A stretch of 64,000 nt of DNA. Source: Erpetoichthys calabaricus. Lineage: Eukaryota > Chordata > Cladistia > Polypteriformes > Polypteridae. The translations under genes and the position numbers were made by a program. The stretch's first letter is position 1; each line of letters opens with the position of its first letter. Below the pieces are notes generated by a model. It was not told where the DNA came from. It saw only the letters and a list, made by a program, of their open reading frames with translations, and searched no databases. Shown piece after piece: positions 33,235 through 45,397 of this stretch. Location of the stretch: contig NC_041407.2 in the NCBI RefSeq assembly GCF_900747795.2, positions 25,671,379 to 25,735,378 of the forward strand. The letters are read 5' to 3'.

Positions 33235-33470
33235 TCACACCTTATTTATGGATGTAGCATCCATATGGTTTCAGTCCTATCTAAGTTGCAGGCAGCAGTT
33301 TGTGCCTTATACCTGTGACAAAAGGTGTTCCGCAGGGCTCAGTTATTTGATTCATTGTCTTTTATTATGTACCTTCTCCAGCATGGACAGGGATTTCATT
33401 TCTTTTCAGATGACACTCAGATTTATATTCACGCTACCTCTGACTTCTCTTCAGATTCATTGGTTGTGTA
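33235..33470 (+). mobile_element. L2-type LINE remnant, left part
   Basis: Pieces of the reverse transcriptase core are readable across frames: WFQSYLS.RQQFV, a YTCDKRCSAG.SVI-like segment matching CGVPQGSVLG, and a FHFFSDDTQIYI-like motif before 33470. It is very decayed. The match continues at 34275-34760, so an insertion separates the halves. Confidence 0.55.
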
Positions 33471-34271
33471 TGTCACGAGAATGTTCTAATAAATAGTATT
33501 ATGATAAAAATATGTACATGGGAAAAAATAACGCTTAGAAACCAATTGTTGTACTTATTACAGGTTAGAACTAGTATAGATAAAATCTCAGAAACTGGTT
33601 AGCTAGCCTGGGGGAATACAGGTGGGCCGAGATGAAGGCCATTAGCAGGTCAGCATAGCCTGGAATGGAAGGGATAGGTGGAGTTTGTGGCACTTTATCC
33701 CCTTTCGGAAGGAGAGCATGGACTGAAATGGGGCTGAATCTGCCTGAGCTGTGCTGTTGGGAACTATATACACCGTTCCTTACAAGAGGTGTGGCAAGGA
33801 CCATTCGAATTGGATAAATGAGGCCTGCAAAGTCTTCCTCTCTCTCTGTTGTTACATATTCTATTTTCCATCCTGAGGAGATCATCTCTCATGGCAAACA
33901 TATTCAGACTGACCTTGCTACCTGTTTAAGCCACTCTATTCAAAGGCCATGCAGCAGCAAAGACCAAGCCGGATCAATGACTAATGAACTTAAGACAGAA
34001 AGCCAACTGGTGTCCGATTATCAGGCTGAATTATTTTAACCAACACTAATTGTTTACATTTTGGGCATCATTTGAAATCTTTAAGTTAATTTTTACATAA
34101 ATTAAAGTATAACCTTCCCTTCTACCTGCTTCAGCACTGTATTTTGGTGCCTGAGTTCACAGATAATAAAAGGTCATTTAACTTATAAGAGATCTGGGGC
34201 ATTTTGTTCAGGATAATGTAATAAAGAGTTTAATGGAGGAAATCTGGTCACCCTAGGACCCTACCGTGACA
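33471..34271. mobile_element. LTR-like fossil inserted in the L2 remnant, tentative
   Basis: It starts TGTCACG and ends CGTGACA, a 7-bp perfect inversion with TG...CA ends, and splits a LINE whose sequence continues on both sides. Length 801 bp suits a solo LTR. No clean target duplication was found, so boundaries and class remain uncertain. Contains agataataaaagg near 34160. Old and broken. Confidence 0.4.
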
Positions 34272-34274
34272 AAA

Positions 34275-34760
34275 CAGGTGTATTGGCCACATTCATTCTT
34301 AATTGAATCACATTTAATTAAAGTTCAATGGTGGTAAGACAGAGGTGTTGCAAATGGGTTCAAAGACTCTTCTTATTCCTGTTGGCAGCTTTAGCATTTA
34401 TGTGAATGGTTACATCATTTTTGCTTCTTGAATGTCAAGAACGTGTGTGTCATTTTAGATTCCAAGCACACATCCTAAGAATGTTATTAGATTTGCTTAC
34501 TTTCAGCTGAATAACATTTTGCAATTCAGAACTTCCCTTACTGGTCAAGATGCTTAAAAACTTGCTTTAGTCACTTCTCATCTTGGTTATTGTAATGCTC
34601 AGAACTCTAGCACCTATGATTTTAACTTACACTAAATCATGAGAATATATAACTGCCTCACTCATGTACTCACACTGGTTGTCTGGTAAATTTTGTATAT
34701 CTTATGAGTTTGTCTGGCTTACATATAAAGTTTTTTTTTGACAATTGTCCTTTCTATCGT
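34275..34760 (+). mobile_element. L2-type LINE remnant, right part
   Basis: Fragments such as FNGGKTEVLQMGSKT, KNVCVILDSKHTS and FRTSLTGQDA correspond to the usual L2 order KTEALLIG, LGVILDS, RPSLS. It continues the reverse transcriptase of 33235-33470. Confidence 0.55.
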
Positions 34761-34907
34761 TTAGGATGTTATGATATCACACACACACACGCGCCATACC
34801 ACAATCTGTGGTCATCTAGTAAAACAATTACTATTGTCCTCCATACTAGACACAAGACACTGGGTGACCTAGGCCTGCAACTCCTACAACATGGAACTCC
34901 TTATCCC

Positions 34908-35407
34908 TGTTATAGTTCAGCCAGGGGTCCTCCTCTTGTCCTTTTTGTTCATTGTTGTGTTACTTTTTTAAATTATCTGCTTTATTTTCTATGTCTGTGT
35001 TATATGCCTTATCTCTTGTGGGTGGTTCCCCACCTGCCCATCACTGCCATGGACTGCCTTCAATCCTATAAAGGTGAGAATTTCCCATAGTTCCTGGCAG
35101 TTCAATGTGAATGTGCTCTGGAGTTGGCGAGTTCTTGTGTCTTTTGCTGTGCTTTTTGTTTTTGACTTCACCATTGGATTACTGCATTGAAACTTTGTTT
35201 ACTATTGGACTGCCTTTGTTACATGCATTGCCTTTTGTGCTTCATGGAACCTTTTTTTTTTACTGCAGAGCTTTTTGAAAAATTAAATCTTTTATTTTAC
35301 AAAAAATCCCTTAAAGCTAACTGGAATCTGAAGGTAAATCCCCATCTAGTGGGCATTTTTGGAAGTGTTTTTGGGACTTTATTCATTAGAACGCTCAGTT
35401 CATAACA
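34908..35407 (+). mobile_element. LTR-like fossil, tentative
   Basis: It opens TGTTATAG and closes CATAACA, giving an inverted TGTTAT/ATAACA. A TATA-like cctataaagg lies near 35067, and attaaatc with ttttatttt near 35284. 500 bp suits a solo LTR. No target duplication is evident. Old. Confidence 0.4.
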
Positions 35408-36570
35408 ATTCTTATTCACTTGGCAGTCTTTATAACTAATTTATAAACTTGTATTGTTTTAAATAGACATTACATGTGGATAGCACTTTATTGTAATTTT
35501 GATTTCATCTTATGTTTCAATTTTGTATTCCTTTTTTTTAGCTTATTTATGTTTAGTGTTGATTAGCACATGCAAGTAATAATTTCATTATATTCTATAC
35601 ATCTGACAATATTGAACCTATGAACCTATGTCCTTGGCTGTCATGAATGACATTTATAGATAAAACATATTACTATTATTCTCCAAAGTATTGTCTGGGA
35701 TAGTCCTGTTACTACTGCCTATATTAGGCCTATGCCAAGACATAGAGCAGTTTTATGAGCTGTGTATGATTTTAGGGATTGTGTCTGTGTTAAGGAATTT
35801 CCTCACTATGCTGCAATCATTTAAAATGGCTGTTTACTATAGATTTATTATATCTGTTTTGGTTTATATGTAATGTCTATCGGCTTTTGTGTAGTGTATG
35901 TGGGATGACACTAGTGGTGGAGACAACAATGGACACAATGATCACCTTGTCCATTCCCCACAAGCAGCATATTTTGTCTGTTAGTACATGTGAATGTATT
36001 TTGTAAGTTGTGCGTGTTTGGTACTGCAATGTCAGTAATATATGAAGTCTTAATTGATTTGTCTACCAGGGATATGCCTGGTGTGTTATATGGTGGATAG
36101 TTGTGCCTGTCAGTATAGTTCTGTCTCCGTCAAGTTTATGTGTGCCATTCTCTAGTACTGTGAAGGGGCCGGCTGTAATTATTGTATACTTTGTATGAGT
36201 CTGCTAGTTTGAGTTCAGTGCCAGTTCCTGATGTCTAATGTTTGTCATCTGATTGTGTCTGTCATGTCGCCCATCTGTGTCAGTAGTTTACAGCCTGATG
36301 TGATTTGCTGGATTACTTCTTGTCACTTGTGGAGGTATCTGCATGTATTGTCTGTAGTGTTAGCGTCCTTAACAATATATATTCTGTGGTTTTTCAGGTT
36401 TATGGCTTGATCTCATAAACCTGAAATAATCCCTTTGTCATATTCTTTTTACTATAGGTTTATTTAATGTCATTATTGTCACATGCAGAGGTTAAACTGA
36501 AGTTCTTATTTACACATGTTAATCAACATGCAACACATCGCCACTCTCTGGCACCATGATTAGTGAGCAT
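35408..36570. other. LINE-like tail and unassigned GT-rich sequence
   Basis: 35560-35625 resembles a LINE 3' end (aatttcattatattctat, ctgacaatattgaacctatg). 35890-36400 has loosely repeated tgtctgtcagtag-like phrases but no clear unit. 36500-36565 carries the dispersed module in reverse (gttaatcaacatgcaacac, ccactctctggcaccatg). No gene. Confidence 0.4.
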
Positions 36571-38035
36571 AATGTCAATAAAAAGTATTCACCCCATGGA
36601 AACTTTCATATTGTATTGTTAAACAACACTGAATTACAATGGATTTAATTAGACTTTTCTGACACTGATCAAATGAAAAAGAACTCAAAGTGAAAATGGA
36701 TCACTTCCAAGTGATTTAAATTAGTAACAAATATAACACCACAAAATAATTAATCACGTAAGTATTCGTCCCTTTAATATGACAAACCTAAATCATCACT
36801 GGTGCAACCAATTAGTTTTAGAAGTTACAGAAATAGTTCAATGGAGGTCATACAAATGCACCTTATATGAAAGGCCCATCTTGTGGTGAGTCAGTATAGC
36901 GGTCTAACCTACACAATGAAGACAAACACCCTGGGCAACTCTGTGAAAAGTGGATTAAAAAACACAAATCAGGGAATGGAGACAAGAATACATCCAAGTC
37001 ACTGAAAATGCCTTGGAGTCCAGTGAAGTCAGTCATTAAGAAATGGAAAGAGTACAGCACAACTGCCAGGAGGAGGCCATCCACAAAAACTGAGTGATTG
37101 TGCAAGAAGACAGCGAGTGAGGAAGGTCACCAAGAGACCTAAGAGAACTGAAGGAGTTATAAGTTACAGTGAATGGAGAGACCATGTAGGCAACAACTGT
37201 GCCTGGGTGTTTCACCAGTTGCAACTTTATGGCAAAGCCACAAAGAGGAAATACACACAGGACATCGCAGTTAGAGTTTGCCAGAAGGCACATGTGAGAC
37301 TCTGAAGTCAACTGGAAGAAGGAGCTGTGGTATGATGAGACCAAATTTGAGCTTTTTGGTCATCAGATTAAACACCACGTTTGAACATCATACATAATCA
37401 AAAACACAACATCCCCAACGTGAAACATGGTGGTGGCTGTGTCATGCTGCAGGGATGCTTCTCTGCAGCAGGCCCTTGTAAGGCCTGTGAGGGTAAAATG
37501 AATGCAGAAAAATACAGGGAAATCCTGGAGGAAGGAAACCTGGCCTTGGCAGAAGATCTGCTTTCCAGCAAGACAACAACCTCAAGTATAGTATAAAATC
37601 AAACTGCAGAGGAATGGCCTGAAAACAACAATGTTAATATCCTGGAGTGGCTGAGTCAGAGTCCCGATCATAACTCAAATGAGAATTTGTGGCCGGACTT
37701 GGAAAAAAAAAACGTTTAGTCACAATCTCCATGCAGCCTGACAGAGGTGGGGTAGTTTTTAAAAGAAGAATGGGGAAAAATGGCAGTGTTCAAGAGTGCA
37801 AGGCTGATTAAGAGAGATCTCTGCATGGACTTGAGGCTGTCAAAGCTGCCATCTATAAAATTTTGAAGTGATAGGGGTGAATACTTATATGGCCAATTGC
37901 AGAGATCGGTTTTCAATTTCACAGTCCTTTTCAGTTGATCTATGTTAAAAAAAGGAAAATTAAATCCACTGTGAGTCACTGTTGCATAATAATAAAATGT
38001 GAAAATGTCCGACAGGTGAATACTTTTTATAGCTG
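36571..38035 (+). mobile_element. Tc1/mariner element, decayed copy 1
   Basis: About 1.47 kb with inverted ends: left caataaaaagtattcacccc, right (reverse complement) cagctataaaaagtattcac, each followed by a related tttcatattgta.tgtta/caca...tggatttaatt stretch. Transposase pieces on + include a LWYDETKFELFGHQ-like segment (37324-37366), NVKHGGGCVMLQGCFSAAG (37418-37470) and a SQSPDHNSNENLWPDL-like segment (about 37650-37700) matching the usual QSPDLNPIENLW with changes. Frames are broken, so it is inactive. Confidence 0.8.
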
Positions 38036-38645
38036 TATATACTGAATTGAAGTGAATGGAACTGAATGGAATGACATCTGTGCTGCTGAGGATCCACATG
38101 ATTCATTCCATGACTAATTACATTATGAATTAAATTGTCTCTTCGCTTGAAATCCGGCATCTTCTATTTCTTCCCCACATTTTGTTTTGCATGTATTTTT
38201 CTGTACACACCAACTCTGTGACCTTTATATATTGGAGTATCGAGTGACACTGCTTGCATGATTGTGTTTGTTCAGATGAACTCTGCTCTAGTTCATTATC
38301 ACTTTCAGTGTTAACCGGTGATTCACGTATTAGTAGTAATGGCCCAAGTGTTCTTACAATGACTATTACATTATACATTGAGGACTGTGTGAAGTGTTCT
38401 GAAAGCATGAGTCAGCCTGCATTGCAAATGGAGTTGAAACAAGTAGCATGTATCTACAGTTTTGTAAAGCTGGTGCATTGATCTGGGAATTTTGTTTGCT
38501 CTGTGAGTGCATTTTCAGATTTAAAGTGTCATTAATGTCTCATATACTGTACACAGTAAAGTGAAATTAGTACTTGTGTGTGCTAAGCAACACACATCTT
38601 GTCACATTTGGTTACAGTGAATAAGAAATTGGGGAAAAAAGCGTA
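38036..38645. other. Unassigned
   Basis: A 92-codon minus-strand stretch (38130-38408) is rich in acidic and serine residues (ESDNELEQSSSEQTQ), which faintly recalls transposase N termini, but nothing else supports this. Confidence 0.3.
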
Positions 38646-38649
38646 TCAT

Positions 38650-38955
38650 ATGGGCAGCACGGTGGCCTTTTAGTTAGCTGCCTCACAGCTCCACACTCCA
38701 GGATATATATCTCAGGCCAATATTCTCCCTATTACCATATGGATTCTCTGTCCAGATCTTCTAGGTTTTCCTCTCAAGTCTCTAAAAGTGTGTATTCAGT
38801 TAGCTGGTAAAGGTAACCTCATATAAGTGACTGTAGAGTATGTATGTATGTGTGGGTGTGGGTGTGTACTCTGCAATGGCATGGCGCCCCTTACAGGGTT
38901 GGCTCCAGTTCTCCCTATGTCTGTGAACTGGATAAACAGGTAATAAAATGGATAA
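38650..38955 (+). repeat. Old SINE copy
   Basis: Head gggcagcacggtggcctttt..agctgcctcacagctcc, centre ggattctctgtccagatctt, tail gcaatggcatggcgcccctt and gaactggataaacaggtaat. Whole length but diverged. Confidence 0.6.
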
Positions 38956-39989
38956 AAATGTGATATCCATCGATAATATTTATGTAGCTATTGTCTAACC
39001 TGCTTATCTATCTCAGAGTCATGTGGAGGACTGGAGAAAATACATACCGTATATTTTAAATCAAAACCAGGTACACATTCTGCAGTGGCTACAAAGCTAA
39101 ATTCATAATAGATATGGTCATCCAACCTTGGGCCCGTGCCTCCTCAAATTAAGCAAAGTTCTGGTATCCTTTGAGCAGCTGCACACTGCACTCTCACTTC
39201 CACAGGCCTTGAATGTTATTCACTTTAAAGATCCCTTGAATGGAATTATAATCATTGCTCACCAATAATAATCATTTGGTTGCATTATTTTAACCATAGA
39301 TAGATAGATAGATAGATCCGATTGATCGATCGATCGATCGATCGATTGATCGGATCTATCCATCTATCTGTCTATCTCATGGCACCTAAGAATGCAATGG
39401 AAGACAATCAACTAAAGATTTCCCTATACTCTGTATACTTGACAATGCTATTCCTAATACTAATATATATTATAAATTCTAATATACAGGTATATTACTA
39501 ATTTAATACAGTATATATCATAGCACAGGAGAGTAGTAATTCATCTAAGAATTCCACTGTTCTCTGTACACTTGACAAAGCTATTCCTAATACTAATGTA
39601 TATTATAAATACTAATATATATTACTAATTTAATATATATCATGGCACAGGAGAGTAATGATTCAACTAAGGATTTAACTGTTCTCTGTACAGTTCATAA
39701 AGCTATTCCTAATACTAATATATATTATAGACAGTATATTACTAACACTAATGCTAATTGAGAGATAAAAGCAAAAGACAGTGGGGAAGAAAGTAATAAT
39801 TACGTGAATGAAATGAGTACTTGCTGCCCCCTAGAGGAGATTGGAGACTATATGAATGTGACTAATAGAGGACCAAATCAGCATATATATACTGTAGTAG
39901 GCTACATATAGAAATACTAACAAAACAGAAAATGTGTTGTACAAGCTAACAGCTTATTACAGCTTTTTACATGAATTCGTACCAATATA
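38956..39989. other. AT-rich intergenic with internal near-repeats
   Basis: Three related stretches of about 100-120 bp at 39395-39510, 39520-39640 and 39645-39750 share gattt..ctgttctctgtaca, cttgacaaagctattcctaa and tactaatatatattataaa. They form a small degenerate tandem repeat. No gene. Confidence 0.5.
39297..39378. repeat. Imperfect palindrome of GATA and GATC repeats
   Basis: agatagatagatagatccgat on the left mirrors atcggatctatccatctatct on the right around a (GATC)n centre. The 80 bp could fold into a long hairpin. Confidence 0.8.
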
Positions 39990-41511
39990 CAGTGGTTCTT
40001 GAAAGTCAGTGAACCCTTCAGAATATTCCATATTTCTGTATAAATATGACTTAAAACATCAGATTTTCAAACAAGTCCTAAAAGTAGATATGGAGAACCC
40101 AGCTAAACAAATTAGACAAAAATATTTGGTCATTTATTTATTGAGGAAAATCACCCAGTATTAAACATTTGTGAGTTGCAAAAGTTTGTGAACCTAGCAG
40201 GTAATTTGAAGGTGAGATCAGAGTCAGGTGTTGCCAATCAATGTGTCACTTGATGTTCTTGTATTACAAGAGCAGGGTTCTGTCAAGGGTTTCATCTTCA
40301 AACACGTTTCTGCGGTATCAGTGCATCATGTCAAAGGACATTTCAGAGGATCTCAGAAACTGAATTGTTGATGCTCATTGTACTGGGAAAGGCCACAAAA
40401 CCATCTCTAAAGAGTTTGGCCTGCACCGATCCACAGTCAGGCAGATTGTGTACAAATGGAGGAAGTTAAAGACTATTGACCACCAAAGATCACTCCACGT
40501 GTAAGGTGTGTGATTATCTGAAAAGTCACAAAAGAACCAGGGTAACTTCTAAGCAACTAAAGGCCTCTCTCAAATTGGCTTATGTTAATGTCCATCATCA
40601 GGAGAACACTGAACAGCAGTAGTGTGCATGGAAGGGTTGCAAAGAGAAAGCCACTGCTTTCCAAAAAAAACCAAAACCATTGTTTCCCATCTGCAGTTTG
40701 CTGCAGAGCATTTGGACAAGCCTGCAAGTGGTTGGAGTAATGTTTTAAGAACAGATGAGACCAAAATACAACTTTTTGGTTCAAATGAGAAAAGCGAGGA
40801 AAAAAAAACAGTGCCTTCCAGCATGAGAACATCATCCCATCTGTGAAACATGGTGGTGGTAGTATCATGCTTTAGGCCTATTTGCTGCATCTGGGTCATT
40901 GTGGACGGAAAAATGAATTCTGAATTATACCAGCAAATTCTAATAGCAAAGGTCAGGACATCTGTTGTTGGACTACATCTCAAGAGAAACTGAGTCATGC
41001 AGCAAGACAATGACCTCTAGCACACAAGTCGTTCTACCAAAGAGCAGTGTAAAAAAAGGTAAAATAAAGGTTTTGGAATGGCCAAGTCAAATTCCTGACC
41101 TTAACCCAACAGAAATGTTGTGGAAAGACCTGAAGCACGTAGTTCATTTTGAGGAAACCCAGCAACATCCCTGAGTTGAGGTATTTCTGTATGGAGGAAT
41201 GGGTTAAAATTCCTCCAAGACAATGTGCAGAACTAATCAAGTCCTGACGGAAACATTTAGTTGCAGCTATTGCAGCAAAAGGGCATCACACCAAATACTA
41301 AAAGCAAAGGTTCACATATTTTTGCCACTTACAGATATGTAATGGATACTGGATGATTTTCCCCAATAAATAAAAGACCAAGTATAATATTTTTGTCTCC
41401 TTTGTTTAGTTGAGTTCTTTTTATTGTTTAGTTGAGTTCTTTTTATCTAATCTGTTTTAAGTCATATTTAAGCAGGAATATGGAACATTCTGAAGGTTTT
41501 AAGCACCACTG
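39990..41511 (+). mobile_element. Tc1/mariner element, decayed copy 2
   Basis: 1522 bp, ends cagtggttcttgaaagtcag (left) and the reverse complement of aagcaccactg (right), with TA at both flanks (39988-39989, 41512-41513). Near both ends lies cttcagaat.ttccatatt..t..aaatatgacttaaaac. + strand pieces: a helix-turn-helix-like VDAHCTGKGHKTISKEFGLH (about 40369-40430) followed by RSTVRQIVYKWRK, LRTDETKIQLFG (40745-40782) and [20 protein letters not shown] (41080-41137). An in-frame TGA and frame shifts show it is inactive. A 22-bp tandem duplication (tttagttgagttctttttat) lies at 41405-41447. Confidence 0.85.
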
Positions 41512-41630
41512 TATACTGTACAGATGGACAACATTTTAAAAAGAATATTGCAGACAGGGTACAATGCAGACTCCCACTTCTAACAGTGGTGAAACATGGA
41601 CTTGTGCAGGGATGGCATGCTAAACATCAC

Positions 41631-41658
41631 TAGCTAGCTAGCTAGCTAGCTAGCTAGC

Positions 41659-41755
<97 letters not shown>
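41631..41755. repeat. Compound microsatellite (GCTA)n(GATA)n
   Basis: About 7 GCTA units are followed by about 23 GATA units. It adjoins the LINE-type tail at 41757, which reads tactttattaatcccaatgg. Confidence 0.95.
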
Positions 41756-41756
<1 letters not shown>

Positions 41757-41790
41757 CTTTATTAATCCCAATGGGAAATTCAACCTATGT
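41757..41790 (-). repeat. LINE/SINE 3' tail that seeds the GATA repeat
   Basis: Reverse complement reads gaatttcccattgggattaa, then taaagta and TCTA repeats. The same tail occurs at 43080-43103 and 59088-59113 on +. Confidence 0.6.
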
Positions 41791-41956
41791 AACTGCACTC
41801 AAATTGTCCATCCTGCAAATATTAAAATGGTTGGAATACCCTGAGGATGAATTTCTCTCCTTAATAAGCCTGTATTTCAGAGTAATTTAATATTTTATAA
41901 TACATGTAAAGTATATGGTGTAGTATTGTAGCATTTAGTATACAAAAGCAAACAAG

Positions 41957-42215
41957 AAGGCTAATAGAATGTTAGGTTAAATATGACAATGAGCTATGTG
42001 GAGACAGTGAAAGAGTTGTACCTTTTCAGTTTAAGCAAATGGAGATTAAAAAGTGACAGAGTTGAAGTGTTTGAAATTCTGAAAGGAGTTAGTACAGTGG
42101 ATCCCAGTTATTACTTTAAAATAACATTCAAAACTTGACTTGATGTTATTTTGGATAATCTAGCTTCTCAGGCTAAGTGGCCTGTCCTCATCACAATTGT
42201 CCTGCTCTAATAAAA
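41957..42215 (+). mobile_element. CR1 LINE 3' fragment (third copy)
   Basis: aagaaggctaatagaatgtt, cttttcagtttaagcaaatg, tggatcccagttattacttt, aacttgacttgatgttattt and aagtggcctgtcctcatcac match the complement of 2870-3390 and 6060-6320. C-terminal and 3' UTR only. Confidence 0.75.
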
Positions 42216-42358
42216 TTCAGCTTTGCACTAGCTTGGGTTCAAATTCAACCTGTGCACGCTGCTGTCATGGCTTACGTGCTTCGGGTTTGATCAACTGGCA
42301 GCTGGATTGCCCAAAACAGAATTTATGGAATTAGTGAGCACAGAAAGTGAATGGATAA

Positions 42359-42449
<91 letters not shown>

Positions 42450-43000
42450 GCCACACACTTAATTGGTTCCCTTCCTCCTGTCATTGTTTGTTAGCTTAGA
42501 CTAGATAAAAGAGGCCACTGGACACCACATCATTGGTGGGCGGGCATTGCATTCAGTTAGCATCTTCCAATAGATGGCATCTGCTCCTGTCTTGTATTCA
42601 GAATAAAAATCAAGTCAACTAAATTAAACATTCAAAACATTTATTGTTGAACGAATTCAACTCACTTCAAATGAGTTACTCTAACTAGAGTACAAAATAC
42701 AGAGTACTAAATACACTACAGAGTTGATGAACAAATCTTAATAGAGTTACTCAGACTTATTTTAACTGACAACTGTGAATACAAAAGTTTTCTTAAACCA
42801 AATTACTGAATGTTAACTAAATGTAAATATGCTGAATGAGACACTCTAGCATTACATGATCATTTCCTATCGGCCAATTAAACCCAAAAAGCCTTCTACA
42901 TTTTTGCTTTTGGAAATTTTACTGCACAGTTTAATTAAACTGACAAGTTGTTAGATCATTAACCACATCTTCATGATTATCTATGTCACTGTTCACTCCT
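42216..43000. other. Unassigned apart from (TG)n
   Basis: Around a long (TG)n run at 42362-42444 there is no recognised gene. 42600-42960 is AT-rich with loose gagtact/gagttac phrases. Confidence 0.35.
42362..42444. repeat. Microsatellite (TG)n, about 41 units
   Basis: Uninterrupted TG/GT run. Confidence 0.97.
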
Positions 43001-43102
43001 ACCACTTTCTTTTATGTGGACTTGTTCCCTGGACACTTTTTATTGTTTTTTATCAGTATGCTGCTGCTGGAGTATGTGAATGTCCCCTTGGGATTAATAA
43101 AG

Positions 43103-43197
<95 letters not shown>

Positions 43198-43220
43198 ATC
43201 CTGCCAACTACACCAAATTC

Positions 43221-43319
<99 letters not shown>

Positions 43320-43366
43320 ATCCTGCCAACTACACCAAATTCTTATCTATCTATCTATCTATCTAT
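43000..43366 (+). repeat. LINE/SINE 3' tail with interrupted (ATCT)n satellite
   Basis: tgctggagtatgtgaatgtc, cccttgggattaataaagc run into (TATC)n at 43103-43197, 43222-43318 and 43344-43366. Between them the same 23-24-bp spacer (tcctgccaactacaccaaat then tctt) occurs twice, 122 bp apart. The long frames here (YLSIYLSI...) are repeat artefacts. Confidence 0.9.
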
Positions 43367-43967
43367 TTGGCACTATTGCCAAGTGAGTAATTACGCCAAG
43401 TTAAGTAGTATATCGCATGGGCACCGGTCTCACAAGGAGAGGGACAGGCTGCTCAGGGGCAGGGTGTGCAGTTGGTTTTCCAGATTATCAAAGATCAATG
43501 CACCCAAAGCCACCTTCATAATCACACAAATATTTGATACTAAATAGTGTGGCTACAGTATATCCTGTTTTTAATTGACTCCAAGATCAGGTGAATTCAA
43601 TTCAGTTCATTTTTGTATAGTGCTGTCTGCTGAGAGCAAGCACAGAGCACTGTAACCAGTTCTCAGATAAAATACAAGCATCAATTTTACAAAATTACTT
43701 GATATAGAATTAGTACACACATAACACAGATTTATTTAAAACCACACAGGAAAGGAAAGTAGTTAAATAAGTGAAGATTGCATTATCTTTAAAGAAAAAA
43801 AATGGTGGTCCTTTAATGCAAATTAACTAAAATTATGCTAATAAGGCATTTTTGCCACCAAAAATAACCCAAAAATGTTCAGACATTTTGAAAAATATCC
43901 AAAAAAATAGCACTCTTTCCAATTATCTTTATTCCAGCTGGAAAATGTAAACAAATATACAGTATAA
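43367..43967. other. Unassigned
   Basis: No gene or defined element. cagttcatttttgtatagtg (43600-43620) resembles a dispersed-repeat tail. Confidence 0.3.
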
Positions 43968-44500
43968 TGTGGAAGCCACCCCCCGGACACAGACAGACAG
44001 ACACCAGGACATCTATAAAAGGCACATGTTTATTCATATTTACAGTTCTCACACACACAGTGTTCCTGCACTAATCACCCTCTTTAAAGTCTTTCCAAAG
44101 GTCCTTCACCGCCTCCACTCCTCTCCACCGAACTCTGTCCTTTTCCTCCTGACTGCAGCTAACGAATGGAGGGAGGCGGTCCCTTTTAAGTCCACCTGGA
44201 TGTGCTCCAGGTGCCTCCTGACAAGCTTCCTGCAGCACTTTCTGGTGTGGCAGAAGTGCCGCACGAGTACCCGGAAGCAATCCGGGTGTCCCTGGTAATC
44301 CTGCCGTCAGCACTTCCGCCACACCCAGGGGCCCCCTGGAGGTGACCACGGGCCCCTATAGGGTTGAGTTTCCATGCTCCATTCCCATGGCCCCCATACA
44401 AACCAGAGCAGCTGCCCTCTCGTGGTCCGGAGGAGGCGTGGTCCCTCTCCCGGTCCTTCCAGGCGTCATGGCTGGGCACCGCCCCCAGCCACCCGCCACA
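43968..44500 (-). mobile_element. Solo LTR fossil
   Basis: Read on minus: begins TGTGGCGGGTGGC, ends GTGGCTTCCACA. Flanks are ataa and atat, a 4-bp duplication with one difference. Its complement gtttattcatatttacag (44027-44045) marks the polyadenylation side, also present in the 61117 copy. A cccttttaag (44183) sits where a TATA site would lie. Solitary, without internal genes; old. Confidence 0.65.
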
Positions 44501-45397
44501 ATATATAATCCCCAGACTTGGCAATTTTGCAGTATGCCATCCTAATATGATTGGTGATTCTACAACAATGAAGTGTGCATGTTATAAATAAATTAACTGA
44601 GTTGTTATAAGATCCAAACAAATTATATCACTTGTACTAAAAGCAGACAGATAAAGCCTGTAAACATGCTCATTTTTGTTTGAATCAACTTAAAGTAGTG
44701 GTATACATTTTCCCAAAAATATTTTTTTAAAGCTTAAAAACCTTATTTGAGTAAAGTCAACCTCAAGTATCTATATAATGACAATATACCCTAGAAAAAA
44801 TTTCTGTGACTGGTGCATATACAGTGGAAGCAGAGGGTCAACACCATGCCTATTACTGTCTTGAACTAGGAGTCCTACTCTGAGAAGTATGTAAAAATGC
44901 TCACTAGAGGGGAAAATCCCCTCAAAAACCCAGACTAGACAAAAAATGGCCATGTAGAATCTTTATGGAATAAAAAATTTAATCTTCGCAACATTTTTTT
45001 TCTAATCACAATGAAGCTTTGTAGACCACAAAGGCAAAATGGAATTGCCTGTAACAAGAAGGCAATCCAAACTGAAGAAGTCCCAATACAGATTTCAACA
45101 GCAAGGTCAAAACACTGAGCAGAAAGTCAACAATTCAGAAATCCAATAAATTACAGAAGACCAAATAAACACAAGTAAACTCATAGACTTCATCACACAT
45201 TCTCAATGAACCATCAGGAACTATGGAACACTCTCCAAATTTATCGGGTGGAGGGCAGTTCCTAACAATGATTGGCAGGTGGCATCTGCAAAACACATGG
45301 AACATCTTACAGACTTTAAAACATAATGAATATTGCAAATCATAAACAAAAAAAAATAGTAAGTAGGTGACAGTTCTTTTGTCAAAATCAAAATCTC
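44501..45397. other. Unassigned
   Basis: AT-rich, no gene or recognised repeat. Confidence 0.3.

Noticed and set aside
42973-43320. Frame encoding YLSIYLSI repeats
   Set aside because: Translation of an (ATCT)n microsatellite.
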